A stretch of DNA of 64,000 nucleotides from Arthrinium phaeospermum (GCA_006503535.1 QYRS01000010.1:186001-250000), one strand, 5' to 3'. Positions 37,703-48,599 are shown, numbered from the stretch's first letter. The notes: a model not told the origin generated them from the sequence alone. Translations and numbers: made by a program.

Positions 37703-38806
37703 ACGAGCGAGGAAGTCTCCAGCAGCAGGGAGACGTTGATGTTGAAAAATGCCAACAGCGTTGGAAGAGAAGCCCCTCGAGGCTCCTAGCGATTGATTTG
37801 ATGCATTTTGCGAAATTGCGAATTTGCCAGCACAAGGGGGCATGTGATGTGTTTCCCGTAAAAAGCGCAACAGGCGGAGATTCGCAGTCTGGTGGAGGGA
37901 AGCAAAGTCAGGTTTTGCCATCTGCCGCAACGAACACGAAAGGCGACGATATGGTATAAGAGACTGAAGCTCTATAGGGGTGGGGAAGCATTTTTACCTG
38001 CATGGCTGGTTGTTCAGGCGTCTGGAAGCCCATTTGTTACATGGTCCCCCAGAAGGGACAACGGCGTGCAGTTTGGGAGGCCTGGTTTTTTATGGCCACT
38101 TTCGCGTTGCCCTCTTCCAACATTTGCTTTTTGTAGTCATAGACCTCAGGTAGTCGCAGCTCAAGGAAGTAGATAGACTGATGAAATCCATTGTCATGAG
38201 TATTTTATGCCATGTGTTGCGATTATCGATGTAAAGGGGGCGCTCTGTCTGTCTCGAAGTACATTATATACGATATCTTCCAGGGGACGGACTGACTGAC
38301 TGACTGACTGATTGACTTCTCGGGGATATGCCTGTCCGTCCAGTGTCAGGGTTCGGTGTCGTGTCCACTTTTGCCGAGGCTCATCGGCTGCCAGCAGCGG
38401 CTAAAACAGCAGGGGTCCCTGCTGTAGTCTGGGGTAGTAGTAGCCCTTTATTATCATTCAACGCCTGCTTCTCCTACGAGCCTACAGCATTATCATCAAC
38501 TCGATATGCGGCAACCTCACGTTTAAAGAGAAGGCTCGGATTTGTACATTACATTTCGCACCAAATACTCGAGTCGTTGCTGATCTGCCGAGGCTTGATT
38601 GTGTGTGCGACCTGAAGAAACGCCGGTAGCAATCAGTGAAAGCCGTTTGGTGGTTGGATGCACAAGTGCCCCAAGCCGCAGCAGCAGTAACAGCGCGACG
38701 ACGGCCCCGAGGGCGGAGACAAGTTCTATCTCGCTTCCTCGGCCGTACATGATTACCATCATATAGTCATCTCACCTACATAGTCCATACCTAAGTAACC
38801 TACAAG
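37703..38806. other. Intergenic region
   Basis: 1.1 kb between two rightward genes. It contains a GACT microsatellite at 38290-38310 and no supported coding region. Confidence 0.5.
38290..38310. repeat. GACT microsatellite, about 5 copies
   Basis: GACT is repeated five times and decays into a sixth copy (GATT). It lies between the HECT ligase and the hydrolase gene. Confidence 0.9.
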
Positions 38807-40117
38807 ATGGCGTTCCCCTACCATATCAAGGAGCACCAAATACCTTCACAGCACGTCCGAGAATACCCTCGGGCCACCGCCAACTCCCAGGACGAGGTCC
38901 TCTACCTGGCCATCAAGCAGTACATCCCCAAGGACAACCCGAACCCGCAGCCTGGCGATGTCACTATCATAGGCACCCATGCCAATGGCTTTCCCAAAGA
39001 GCTGTACGAGGCCCTCTGGGCGGAGCTGCATGAGACGGCCAAATCGAACGGGTTTCGGATCCGCAGCATATGGATCGCCGACATCTCAAACCAGGGCTAC
39101 AGCGGCATTCTGAATGAGCACACTATGGGCGATGATCCGAGCTGGAACGACCACGCCCGCGATCTGCTGCATATGATCAACGTCTTCCGCGCCGACATGC
39201 CACGCCCCATCGTTGGCGTCGGTCATTCCTTTGGAGCCAACATACTGGCGCACCTGTCGCTGCTCCATCCGCGCCTCATCACCACCTTGGTTGCCTTCGA
39301 TCCCACCATCACCCGTTTCACCTTCCAGACCAAAGGTCCGGGCATCACCCCGGCCCGCGGCTCCGCCTTCCGCCGCGAAGTCTGGCCCTCGCGCGAGGCT
39401 GCCGCCGAATCCTTTCGCCGCAGTCCCTTCTACAAGGCCTGGGACCCGCGCGTGCTCGACGCCTGGGTCCAGCACGGGTTGCGGCCGATGCCGACGGCCA
39501 CGCTGCCCGCCACCGAGGCCGGGGCCGGGGCCGGGGAAGGCCAGGTCACGTTGTCCACCAGCCGGCACCAGGAGCTCTTCACCTTCTTCCGCCCGCTGTG
39601 GCCCTACTACAAGCCCGACGGCTCCGGGGTCGATCTCTCCCAGATCCCCGAGTTCGACGCCGCGGCCCACGACGACTTCGACGCCCGCGTCCCCTTCCCC
39701 TTTTACCGCGCCGAGGGCGCCAACATCCTGCGGCGCCTGCCCGAGCTCCGCCCCAGCGTCCTCTGGGTCTTTGGCGGCACCAGCGACCTCAGCGCTCCGG
39801 ACAAGCGCCGCCAGAAGATGGCCGTCACCGGCACGGGCGTCAACGGCAGCGGCGGCGCCGCGGCCGGCCGCGTCGCCGAGGTCGTCATGGAGGGCCGGGG
39901 TCACCTCTTCCCCATGGAGGTCCCGGACCAGTGCGCCGACCACGCCGCGCGCTGGATCGGCCGCGAGATGCGGCGCTGGCGCGAGGAGGAGGCGGAGTAC
40001 CGCGAGTGGACCCGTCGGCCGTTCCTCGAGAAGGCGACCATGAGCGAGGAGTTCTTGCGGCGGGTCGGGCCGCCGCCGCAGAGGAAGGGGGCTAAGGACG
40101 GGGAGCCCAAGTTGTAG
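38807..40117 (+). CDS. Alpha/beta hydrolase with a likely peroxisomal signal (MpaH/toxin-biosynthesis-type)
   Basis: One exon encodes 436 residues of alpha/beta-hydrolase fold. The nucleophile elbow is GVGHSFGAN with Ser141, the probable acid is Asp327 in FGGTSDLS, and the base is His366 in GRGHLFPME. The early HANGFPKE (about 58-65) fits the oxyanion-loop position. The sequence pattern recalls fungal peroxisomal hydrolases such as MpaH of the mycophenolate pathway and related proteins labelled toxin-biosynthesis proteins; this is recall, not a search. The C-terminus is PKL, which matches the relaxed PTS1 consensus, so I infer peroxisomal import. No polyketide synthase or other cluster gene is nearby, so a role in general acyl-ester or acyl-CoA hydrolysis is as likely as one in secondary metabolism. 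No signal peptide or membrane helix is seen. Codon use is very GC-rich after 39300. Confidence 0.82.
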   Translation: MAFPYHIKEHQIPSQHVREYPRATANSQDEVLYLAIKQYIPKDNPNPQPGDVTIIGTHANGFPKELYEALWAELHETAKSNGFRIRSIWIADISNQGYSGILNEHTMGDDPSWNDHARDLLHMINVFRADMPRPIVGVGHSFGANILAHLSLLHPRLITTLVAFDPTITRFTFQTKGPGITPARGSAFRREVWPSREAAAESFRRSPFYKAWDPRVLDAWVQHGLRPMPTATLPATEAGAGAGEGQVTLSTSRHQELFTFFRPLWPYYKPDGSGVDLSQIPEFDAAAHDDFDARVPFPFYRAEGANILRRLPELRPSVLWVFGGTSDLSAPDKRRQKMAVTGTGVNGSGGAAAGRVAEVVMEGRGHLFPMEVPDQCADHAARWIGREMRRWREEEAEYREWTRRPFLEKATMSEEFLRRVGPPPQRKGAKDGEPKL

Positions 40118-40582
40118 TGTGAAGAGGGGGGTGTGTTTACGATTCGGGGCGTTGCTTTGTAGGACTTGGTTGCGCGGGTCGGTTTGGAAGAGATAGGATG
40201 CTCATACACATTTAGATAATTACTATTCCTTGTTCTCTTCGATATTATAGAGTATGCGGGGCAACAATCTAGCAAAGCGTGAAAGACTTTGATCAAAATT
40301 CAAGCAAATCAGTCATCATTATACCCTACGGCTATCCTAGCAACTCGTTGAACGCCATGAGCACGCTGCCAATCTATTTAAATACCAAAGAAAGACCATC
40401 ATCATCAGCCTGTGGCAGGAACCTCTTTGTGAACGCCGCCCTCTTCTCCTCGGGAATACATGTGTCAACAACAATTTCTCCTGATCCATACCGATGAGTA
40501 CCAAAAAGAAACACCAAAACGCAAGAAAGGGTAGTTATAAGAGTAAGGTGCAGAAAAGACGTAGTAAACAGTGGACTGCGCT
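40118..40582. other. Intergenic region between convergent genes
   Basis: The 3' ends of the hydrolase and the ASCH-domain gene meet here. No coding region is seen. Confidence 0.5.
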
Positions 40583-43066
40583 TTAGTCCGATTCATCCGC
40601 CGAATCCCATATTATAGACGGCGGCCCCTCGATCTGCTGGTTGATCAGACTGTCCGGCAACATCTGGCTCTTGGTCGGCAACTGCGACGATCGCAGCGAA
40701 TGGCGATGCGAGCGGCCTGTAGCCGGGCTGCTGCTTGCCACAGGAACACTGCTAGAGGGTACCGGCGAGAAGTGGGCAGGCGGGAGCGGCGCCGCCTTCT
40801 CGGGCGACGGGACGGGGCTGGACGTCGAGACCTGGCTTACCGTGGTGGCCTGCGAGGCCCGCACGTAGCTTCCTCGGTTGTTGCGTTGACTGTCTTGCCC
40901 AGAAGCTGCCGCAGCTGCTAAAGCACCAGAGAGAGAGCGGGGCATCACGGGTCTCACGAATACGTTTTCGTCGTCCTCCTCCTCATGGCCGTTATTCCTG
41001 GAGCTGCTGCCTCGCGGGCGTGGCGCGGCTCTTTTGCGAGGTGTTGGGCTGGCGGGGATAATCTCGGGTTGGCCCGAGGCTACTTGTGTCGAGTGGCTGA
41101 TATCGCTCCGGATTTGCTCGGCGATCTCCTGCGACACGGAAACGTTGGGGCTGTCGCGGACGGGACTGCTGCGGATCAAGCTTTGATCGGCATCCTCGTT
41201 CTCCTCGTCGAACAAGGCGCATCGCAGGTTCGCCGTAAGCTGGCCGACGATGGCGGGAGGGACGTAGGCATACTTCTGCGGCGCGGTAGGCCAGCCGTGC
41301 TGCTTCATGGTCTCGAGTGATACGGGGTTGTTCAGCTCGTAGATCTGGAGGACCTCGTACGCGTAGGTGGCCGCCTTCTTCTTGCCCTGGTTGAATTCGA
41401 CATTGCCGATCCCATCGTCATCGATCTCGCCGCGTGTCTTGGGGGGTCCCATGAGGAACATGTAGCGCAGTTCGCTCGCGGGTTTCGTGATGTATATCCA
41501 TACGCGGTGGACCGACTCGGGCATCTTCCAGGAGCGGAACTCGTGGGTCTTGGTACGCTCGACCATGCGCTTGACGTGCTCGCCGTAAATGGAGACGATG
41601 ATGTCGGAGCGATGCGAGATGGGACCGGTGGCCTGGATGGTTTCCAGGGGCACACGCTGACTCTCGAGACCTTGTGTGTATGCTTGCGTATAGGCCTGTG
41701 TCGGGGTTTGGGCCGTCTGCTCCTCAACGGCCGCCTTGTCGGGTGAAGATCGTAGGCGTCGCCTGGGCTTTGCCACTGGGGTAACTTCTTCACCCTCAAC
41801 TTCTGTGGCATCCCCTTCATCGCCTTCTGGAGCAGTAACCGCTTTATCCTCATGTTCCGGTAGAGTTGGTTCATCCTCCTCATCCTCGCTTGGTCGATCA
41901 TCGGAAGAGAGAAGAATAGCCTGAGTTTCGGCACTGACATCGTAATTCCCAGCCAATTTGTCTTCTGCAATGGAAACGTTGTCGTCGTGCCCAAGGATTG
42001 CGCTTTCATCGTTCCGCCTGCTTGCAACACTCGCATCCTCCTCCTCCTCCTCGCTCTCCGTCGCGTCAGGATCTTCCTCATCAGAGTCTGGAATTTCCCG
42101 TAGGGGTTGCCGATCGGAAGCCTTCTCAAAGATGGTCTTGGGCGATTTCGGCTTGGTACGGCCGGGCGTGATGTTTTCCTTGTTCTCAGGCAGCTGGAAG
42201 CGAAGTTGTTTGGTTCCGCTCGAATGGCCCCCCCGTACCTTGGGAGTTGGTGTGGTGGGGGAGCTGTGAGTTGTGCTGTAGGTGTCTTGTACTTCCATTG
42301 TCCTAGGCGTCTTCCGTATGCCCTTGGGGGTTGCGACCGGGGCTCCAACGTTGGAAGACCGCGCCTTCAAGGGTGAAGGTTCCTTGGCAGGGCTGTATCG
42401 CAGCAGCATAGGCGTTGCGGGCGAGTGTGAAGATGGTATCTCTAGTAATCGCGATCTCTGGTCTGATGGCGTTGCTTGCGTCGCTTCCCGCAACAATTGC
42501 GAGCCTGTAGACAATGCTTTCGTGTCCGCTCTAGAGGGAGTCTCAAGTGCATCCCGAACCTTTACGTCTCGCTTGGGGGTTTCCTCGACTAGACCCAGAT
42601 CCGTCTCTGCTTCTGAGTCCTCGATCTTCCAGTCTTCTGCTTCCTCTTCTTTATGTGAGAGGAATTGGGTGAGAGTCTGGGTGTGAAAGCTGCTCGATAC
42701 GCTGGGCGTGTCACCCATGGTTCTGCGTCTCTTCGACCCCCTGGCTTTCTCGGATTCCTCCTCGTCTCCCATGGTTTTGCGCCTGTTGTTGCGACTCGGT
42801 TTTGCCTTTGATTTCTTGGGCAGGACTTGCTCCAGCTCTATCTCTTGCATCCCCTCATCGTCATCGTCATCGATGAGATCGACATCTGCGGGCGACGGAG
42901 TGACAAAGTCCATCTGGGTGAGAGTGCCTTGCGCAGGGCTCTTAAACTTGGAAGGCCTATCATGCCCATATGTCCTGATCTGCCTGCGGCGATGTGAGAA
43001 GTGCTGCTGCTGTGGGGGCTGGTCTGGATTTGTATGTCTTGGGCGCCGGAGGCTCGGCGGGCTCAT
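40583..43066 (-). CDS. Long disordered protein with a C-terminal ASCH/PUA-like domain
   Basis: One open exon encodes 827 residues. I chose the ATG at 43066 (MSPPSLRRPRH); in-frame sequence continues upstream but looks like 5' DNA. Residues 1-480 are disordered, basic then acidic, with two copies of a TLTQ-hydrophobic motif (GTLTQMDF and QTLTQFL) flanking two copies of RR-(K/R)-TMGD, plus several Glu/Asp runs. A folded segment at about 485-616 begins DIIVSIYGEHVKRMVERTK, continues HEFRSWKMPESV and VWIYITKPASELRYMF, and ends TANLRCALF. The pattern I-x-SI...K-x-xEFR...P...V-x-IY-x-T-x-P is that of ASCH domains of the PUA superfamily, which bind RNA or modified nucleotides. The C-terminal 210 residues are Ser/Pro-rich. 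Composition suggests a nuclear protein. Function is unknown, and the ASCH call is by motif only. Confidence 0.78.
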   Translation of the reverse strand: MSPPSLRRPRHTNPDQPPQQQHFSHRRRQIRTYGHDRPSKFKSPAQGTLTQMDFVTPSPADVDLIDDDDDEGMQEIELEQVLPKKSKAKPSRNNRRKTMGDEEESEKARGSKRRRTMGDTPSVSSSFHTQTLTQFLSHKEEEAEDWKIEDSEAETDLGLVEETPKRDVKVRDALETPSRADTKALSTGSQLLREATQATPSDQRSRLLEIPSSHSPATPMLLRYSPAKEPSPLKARSSNVGAPVATPKGIRKTPRTMEVQDTYSTTHSSPTTPTPKVRGGHSSGTKQLRFQLPENKENITPGRTKPKSPKTIFEKASDRQPLREIPDSDEEDPDATESEEEEEDASVASRRNDESAILGHDDNVSIAEDKLAGNYDVSAETQAILLSSDDRPSEDEEDEPTLPEHEDKAVTAPEGDEGDATEVEGEEVTPVAKPRRRLRSSPDKAAVEEQTAQTPTQAYTQAYTQGLESQRVPLETIQATGPISHRSDIIVSIYGEHVKRMVERTKTHEFRSWKMPESVHRVWIYITKPASELRYMFLMGPPKTRGEIDDDGIGNVEFNQGKKKAATYAYEVLQIYELNNPVSLETMKQHGWPTAPQKYAYVPPAIVGQLTANLRCALFDEENEDADQSLIRSSPVRDSPNVSVSQEIAEQIRSDISHSTQVASGQPEIIPASPTPRKRAAPRPRGSSSRNNGHEEEDDENVFVRPVMPRSLSGALAAAAASGQDSQRNNRGSYVRASQATTVSQVSTSSPVPSPEKAAPLPPAHFSPVPSSSVPVASSSPATGRSHRHSLRSSQLPTKSQMLPDSLINQQIEGPPSIIWDSADESD

Positions 43067-44160
43067 GATGATGCCCACCACTCCCAGCGCGAGCACGGGT
43101 CTGGACCGGCATGGCGGCGAGAAGACTTCCAAGAATACCGGGCGATGAGGTGCCGATGAGGTGCCGATGCCAAAAAGCCGATGGCGTCCAAGAACGGCTT
43201 TGTCAAGTATCACAAGTACAAAATTGCCAGAATGGCGATGGAGCGTCTAGCCCAACATTAGAGTTGATGAGCCCGTCAATGAGTCCCCGGGCTGTGGCGG
43301 AGAAGTGGGTCTGTGTCCCTGCAGCCAGCGAGCGCGTTCCATGTCGCGAAACGGGAGCGCGTCAGGCGCCATAACCTAAAACAGTAATTTCAATTTAGCA
43401 TCCGCGGCTAACTGCATACAAGTTCGCATATATGCCGTACGCAAGGAAGGAGCACATGCAGCCCGGCTCATTTATGCAATTACGCAGGCTAATAGTACTT
43501 ACATGTGAACCGGCTCTGGCATGTATTACGCAACTGCGCCCTTCTTTACATCTATTATATTATCCCTTGAGTAACATACCGTAGCAAGTCGCCATAAATC
43601 ATGTAGCGTAGTTGATGAACGATTCGCCATTCCCTTCCACTCCAAGCGAATCCGTTTCCTGTGGCCGATTATTCCGATATGATGCCACTCATCTTGCCCA
43701 TCCTGTCGCCAGCTGTCCCATTGCCAGCGCCAGTTATTCCATTGCCAGCGCCAGTTATTCCATTGCCAGCGCCATTATTCCATTGCCAACGCCAGTTATT
43801 CCACCACAGACTGCATAGCTACCTACTCTTACCCTTGGAATCATTGGAAGTCTGACTGCTCCCAAGACCAGATTCATTCCAGTGTGACTCTAGGTGTGGC
43901 CATTCTACTAATTCCGATGCATGGCATTCACTGACCTCCAGTCATGGACGTTTAATAATACACTACTACACAAATTGGGCAATTCAACCGCATGTATTAA
44001 CTCATCCAAGTGACCAAACTGCAACGTCAGGCCGCTTCTAGATGAACCATCTACCTAATCTGAGAGAATCATAATAATACATCGTCTGCTGGAGCTAGAG
44101 CGAAGTCTCGTGCGATGGATTCAGACTTGATCCAGCACTGCCTACTCGAGCAGCTCGTCC
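43067..44160. other. Intergenic region with a 21-bp minisatellite
   Basis: 1.1 kb separate the promoter side of the ASCH-domain gene from the 3' end of the small gene at 44161. Apart from the tandem repeat at 43718-43802 nothing is seen. Confidence 0.5.
43718..43802. repeat. 21-bp minisatellite, about 4 copies
   Basis: The unit CCATTGCCAGCGCCAGTTATT occurs four times. The third copy lacks three bases and the fourth has a G-to-A change. No protein use is supported, although one frame stays open through it. Confidence 0.9.
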
Positions 44161-44815
44161 CTATTTCTTGCCCTTCTGACCCTTCTGGCCCTTCTGGCCC
44201 TTCTGGTCCTTCTGGTTCTTCTGGTCCTTCTGGCCCTTCTGGCCCTTCTTGCCCTGCTTTCCCGGTCCCACGATCTCGTCCAAAGTTCTCATGGTTGCCT
44301 TAAATGCCTTCCGAATGGCGTCTGGGTCGAGTGTGGCAGGCTCCGCATCGTCGTTGGGCTTACCGTTGGCGTTCTTCGCATCCTTGTGACCAGCAGCCGG
44401 CTTGCCGCCGGCGGGCTTGCCGCTCTTCTGATTGGCGTCCGACTTGGCTGCGGAGCTCTCGATCTCGGATGTTGTTGAGACGAAGGACTGGGGCACCAAG
44501 ACGGGTCCAGCAACCGTGTTGGGGGCGAGTTCTTTAAGGGTGCTGATGAGAACTCCGGTGTTGATCTGAATTTGGAGGTTGAACTCTCCGGCGGCTGTCA
44601 ACTGCGAAATAATTAGTCTTATTGCTCATCAAGAATGAACTGGTAAATTTAAGTCGTGTAAAAACATGATTCGGTCTAGGTTGGTAACTTACTCCCTGCA
44701 TATTAAGCCGGAAATTGTTGTCGTCCCAAAGAGTTCCGGGAGTCAGTCTGAAGCCCTGGAGCTTCTCATCCGGAATGTTGTCGATGAAATTGATCAGGAT
44801 CTTCTTCCAGTTCAT
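44161..44815 (-). CDS. Small protein with a Lys-Gly-Gln repeat tail, function unknown
   Basis: Two exons, 44693-44815 and 44161-44601, with a 91-bp intron (GTAAGT...TTCGCAG) in phase 0 encode 187 residues. The N-terminal about 75 residues look folded: MNWKKILINFIDNIPDEK, then FRLTPGTLWDDNNFRLNMQG and GEFNLQIQINTGVLISTLKE. A polar Ala/Lys/Asn/Gly linker follows, then LDPDAIRKAFKATMRTLDEIVG, a probable amphipathic helix. The last about 28 residues are a tandem of KGQ/KDQ/KNQ triplets. No signal peptide or membrane segment is seen. The ATG at 44815 has a good context (GCCAAGATG). I recognise no family. A minisatellite lies immediately upstream, so promoter or leader length may vary between strains. 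Confidence 0.65.
44169..44246 (-). repeat. 9-bp tandem repeat coding for the Lys-Gly-Gln tail
   Basis: The plus-strand unit CCCTTCTGG recurs about eight to nine times with small changes, giving KGQ/KDQ triplets on the minus strand at the C-terminus of the small protein. Confidence 0.9.
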
Positions 44816-45875
44816 CTTGGCGGTTGGGAAAGACCTGGTGATGGAAATGATGAAGTTGCTCTAGTAGTGGCAACGATCCAGGTGGATGAGATGTTGATGG
44901 TGATGGGTTTGGTTGTTGATGGTGATGAGTTTGGTTGTTGATGGTGATGGGTTTGGTTGTTGATGGTGATGGGTTTGGTTGTTGATGGTGATGGGTTTGG
45001 ATGTTGATGATGATGGGTTTGGATGTTGATGGTGATGGATGAGATGTTGATGGTGATGGATGAGGTGTTGATGGTGATGGGTTTGGTTGTTTCTGCTGTT
45101 GTTTTTGCTGTACCGATAACACTCAGAGACTGTTGAAGGTTGTGAGCATGTGGGAGGAATTCTCAAGTCGACGAGCCAGAAAGGAAAAGAAGAGGCTATT
45201 TATTTCCTCGCATAGGTGCTGGGCTGATTGAATACAAGCAACCTGCAGCTTAAGCTCTACATGTATCTTTTTGGTTAACTTCACCAGCAGCTCACCGGGA
45301 GCTCACTATAATCGTGAATCTTAATAGTATTCAATTTTACAGAGTTCTATTGTAAAGCGTCCAATAGGCTGCTTTCTCGGGGATCGCCCCCCTATTGATT
45401 ACCTCTACTAGGGTAAGCTCAGACGCCTGCAGGATATGTACTAACAATCTACCATACAGTTACGGATTCTTCACTTTACATGCAAGTGTACATGAATTGA
45501 TTGCCCTTCCTTTACATTTATAGGGTTCAGAATCTTATCAGTCCTCAAATCCTCCCTATTACTTCCCGACTCTCAACCTCCTGGGCCCCGCCCCACCTTG
45601 CTGCAACTTCCCTTCCGCCCCCAGCTACAACACCTGCTCTTGCCACAAGGTTGGACGATAAAAAAGAGATTTGGCTCAACAGCTTGACCATCTGGTGACT
45701 ACCTAGGAAGCTGACGAGTACATCAACAAGTGCTTTCTATCCTTCCTTTCCAGGTCAGTATCGAATTACCATGCACCAACGCAACTCAAGCTGAGCGCCA
45801 ACACAGAACAGTAATCATTCCTACCCGCCACTCGCTTCACATGCACCACAAAGATCCCATCATCCTCATCCGAAG
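44816..45875. other. Divergent promoter region with a 22-bp minisatellite
   Basis: It separates the leftward small gene from the rightward kinase gene. The left part is occupied by the 22-bp repeat; the rest shows no supported coding region. Confidence 0.5.
44890..45089. repeat. 22-bp minisatellite, about 9 copies
   Basis: The unit GTTGTTGATGGTGATGGGTTTG and close variants run head to tail for about 200 bp, starting about 75 bp upstream of the small gene's ATG. The period of 22 is not a multiple of three, and its translations alternate with a 66-bp period, so it is not selected as coding. The purine/pyrimidine bias is strong (G and T on the plus strand). Confidence 0.92.
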
Positions 45876-47495
45876 ATGTCGTCGCAGAGTGACTCACGCC
45901 GTGCTGGTCTTGTATGGACCGAAGACCTATTCCAGCTCATACCAACTTGGGAGCATGAACCTTCGCTTGGTGCAATTCGCGATGTGTGCTGTGAGCACTT
46001 GGGTCTGTCTGTTGACAATGTGACCGGCGAAGGGGAAGATGCTTGCACCATTACTTTTCGCGCGGCTGGTGCACTCAACAGAGTCTACATAGTGGACAGT
46101 GTGAAGGGCAAATTCATCATGCGAGTAACGTTGCCCGTCGACCCAGGTTACAAAACGCGAGGTGAAGTTAGCACACTGCGCTTCATCCGAGAGAACACAA
46201 CCATTCCAGTGCCCGAGGTCATCGCATTCGATGACACGAGTAGCAACAAGATCGGGTTCGAATGGATTCTTATGGAGTTCATTTCCGGGCAGTCCTTGCA
46301 TTATTGCTGGCGCAAGTTGACAATGGAACAGAAAACCACGCTGGTTCAACGTGTCGCTGAACTGCAGTCGCAGCTGTTCCAGTTTCGCTCCATCGGTAAC
46401 AGCTCAACGCTCCGAGGAATCGGTACTCTTGGAACCGACACCGACTTCGATGTCCCTGGCCGAATCGTTTCCTTTCCATTTGTGGAAGGCGATTGCTACG
46501 ACTACGACGTACCTCGAGGCCCATTTCGATCAAGTCATGATTGGCTCCAAAGCCGTCTTCAAATAATCCAGCTGAAGAAACTAGAGGAGATCGAGCACGC
46601 TGAAGATGATGAAGACGAAGAACTGGCAAGGGACGGTCTCAAGGCATCACAGTATCTTGAGTCTGTACTTCCCAAGATAGCGCCCCCTTCCCAGGCATAT
46701 GGTGCTGAGCGGACGGCGATCTGTCACCATGATCTTTCCGAAATGAACATCATGGTGGATGATCAAGGACACATCACTGGCATCATTGACTGGGAGTGCG
46801 TTTCCGCTATGCCTTCTTGGATGATCACCAACGCCCCGGCTTTCCTTCGGGGCCCAGAGAGGGACGAAGAACCCTCCAGGGATGAGTACGCTGACGAGAC
46901 CGAAGAAGACCGAGAGCGAGACCGTCGTTATGGAGCTAAAGACGATCTCGACAACGAGGGCAAGAACAAGCTGTACTGGATTCACCTCAAAGAATACGAG
47001 ATTACCCAGTTGAAGAAAGTCTACGACACAAGCATGCAACAAGGTCTGCCAACTTGGGAGGAAATGGTGAAAGACGCAGAGCTGCAATTGGACTTCTACC
47101 AATGTGTTGAGAACGCTGCGGTGAGCCTGCACTGCCGCACGACTTGTGCGTGGGCCGAGTCTATTGAGAAGGGAGTCATGGTCAGAAAGGATCACGCGAT
47201 CGACATCTATGACGACGACGACGATGAAGACGAAACTGATGAGACCGATGACAGCGAGGACGATGATCCTGAGGATGAGGAACATGATGAGGCGAATGAG
47301 GACGAGGAGAATGAGGACGAGAACAATGAAGACGAGGAACATGAGGACCGGGAGCATGAGGACCATGAGCATGAGAACGAGGACCACGAGAGTTGGAAAC
47401 ATGGATATGAACTCCGGTGGCGGCTGGTGGACAGCGAGGCAGGCTTCCTTGTTACTCATGGCATCGTATCAGATCCGAGTGGCAGTGAGGAATAG
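45876..47495 (+). CDS. APH-family (aminoglycoside phosphotransferase-like) kinase with an acidic tail
   Basis: One exon encodes 539 residues. The protein-kinase-like APH fold is shown by the N-lobe segment GKFIMRVTLPVDPGYKTRGE and hinge EWILMEFISGQSL. The catalytic loop HHDLSEMNIMVDD has Asp286 as the likely base and Asn291 as a metal ligand, and the DFG-like IIDWE has Asp305. These fungal paralogues usually lie in large uncharacterised families and are not antibiotic-resistance genes; substrates are unknown and may be small molecules or proteins. After the kinase fold, residues about 448-510 are almost wholly Asp, Glu, His and Asn, then a short ordered end. The ATG at 45876 is the first in frame. 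No signal peptide is seen. Confidence 0.83.
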   Translation: MSSQSDSRRAGLVWTEDLFQLIPTWEHEPSLGAIRDVCCEHLGLSVDNVTGEGEDACTITFRAAGALNRVYIVDSVKGKFIMRVTLPVDPGYKTRGEVSTLRFIRENTTIPVPEVIAFDDTSSNKIGFEWILMEFISGQSLHYCWRKLTMEQKTTLVQRVAELQSQLFQFRSIGNSSTLRGIGTLGTDTDFDVPGRIVSFPFVEGDCYDYDVPRGPFRSSHDWLQSRLQIIQLKKLEEIEHAEDDEDEELARDGLKASQYLESVLPKIAPPSQAYGAERTAICHHDLSEMNIMVDDQGHITGIIDWECVSAMPSWMITNAPAFLRGPERDEEPSRDEYADETEEDRERDRRYGAKDDLDNEGKNKLYWIHLKEYEITQLKKVYDTSMQQGLPTWEEMVKDAELQLDFYQCVENAAVSLHCRTTCAWAESIEKGVMVRKDHAIDIYDDDDDEDETDETDDSEDDDPEDEEHDEANEDEENEDENNEDEEHEDREHEDHEHENEDHESWKHGYELRWRLVDSEAGFLVTHGIVSDPSGSEE

Positions 47496-48077
47496 ACCGG
47501 TCGCTGGCTGTCATGATACAGATAGTGAGAGGAGATCGAGCAATGTACGAGCCTTAAAGCTCTAATCAAGATCCGCCGAAGATTGTGTAGGAAATTCGCC
47601 ATGCTCCTCAGATATGCAGCATGCTGTATTAAATTGCCTGGAACCCTTTCTTGTAGTATCGTCGTGCCCGTGACCCGAATCCCATTACTTCAAGTAGGGC
47701 GAAAAATTGTTCAGGCATTTCAGGCCAGATGACTTATTAGAATAACTTGCAGCTCAGTGGTATGGCAACAATACAACTAACGACTGTTAGATCTCTGTGA
47801 CTTTAGTACGCTTGATTGCAAAACATTAGTACCCATGGCCGCCCCCCCCCCCCCCCCCCCCCCCCCCCAAACACTACGCGCAAACTGGACTGTCCAAAGA
47901 AGATCGAACTGCCTGAAATGAATTCCTACCACCTGTCATTTGCGGAAACCCCCACGCTTTGGACTCGGTGGTATTCATGCACAATCGATCTACCCTTCAC
48001 AACTACCAGATCTACCAGATAAATTTCGTTGGCGCAAATCAAACCCGTTGAACACTGCAACTCCTCGCGTTACAAGC
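47496..48077. other. Intergenic region with a poly-C tract
   Basis: It holds the 3' end of the kinase gene and the promoter of the small membrane protein. A run of 27 C lies at 47842-47868. No coding region is seen. Confidence 0.5.
47842..47868. repeat. Homopolymer of 27 C
   Basis: An uninterrupted run of 27 cytosines, about 210 bp upstream of the small membrane-protein ATG. The minus strand is poly-G and could form quadruplex structures. Its exact length is prone to sequencing error. Confidence 0.85.
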
Positions 48078-48263
48078 ATGGATTCCATCAGCCCCGCAGC
48101 GTCTATTGGACTGATAGTACTGTTCATCGTCCTACTTATCGGAATCACGATCTGGAAGGGCAAGTCCATTGTGACTTTCTTCGGCCATGAGATGTTCAAG
48201 GCGCGGTTGGCACGGCAAAGACAACACGGAGAGCAACCCGCAGCTCACGAATCTGAAGTTTGA
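48078..48263 (+). CDS. Small single-pass membrane protein, 61 residues
   Basis: The ATG at 48078 opens a 61-codon frame ending at TGA 48261-48263. Residues about 9-27 (SIGLIVLFIVLLIGITIW) form one strong membrane helix, flanked by a short acidic/neutral start and a basic segment (FKARLARQRQ) after it, so the C-terminus probably faces the cytosol or matrix. A good splice donor (GAG|GTAAGT) starts two bases after the stop, hinting at a 3'-UTR intron or an alternative C-terminus in another frame. I recognise no family. It lies 336 bp upstream of COQ5 on the same strand. Confidence 0.55.
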   Translation: MDSISPAASIGLIVLFIVLLIGITIWKGKSIVTFFGHEMFKARLARQRQHGEQPAAHESEV

Positions 48264-48599
48264 GGTAAGTCCCACCTCTGACGCTGGACCGCCGTGTTGT
48301 GGTCAATTGCCGATTTACAAACAGTTCAATCCATGTATCTTGGTGATAAATCAACATGATGTTGTTGGTGAGACGGGCAACGAACGGGCCTGGCTGCCTG
48401 GTGTCCCACTATGTAATCGGCGGCCCGGGCTTGGCAACCTTAGCGTCCGCTGTCTGACCCCAGAAAAAAATGCTAGTCGGACAGGTCGATCTCGAACCGC
48501 AGGCTAACCTGATCTCCCTGGACAGGATCGTCCTCGAGCTTCTGCTGTGACTGTCGTATTTCTGAGCTACCTACTACACCCAAGGCGCAGACAGTCACT
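48264..48599. other. Short intergenic region before COQ5
   Basis: 336 bp contain the possible 3'-UTR intron of the small membrane gene and the COQ5 promoter. No further gene is supported. Confidence 0.45.
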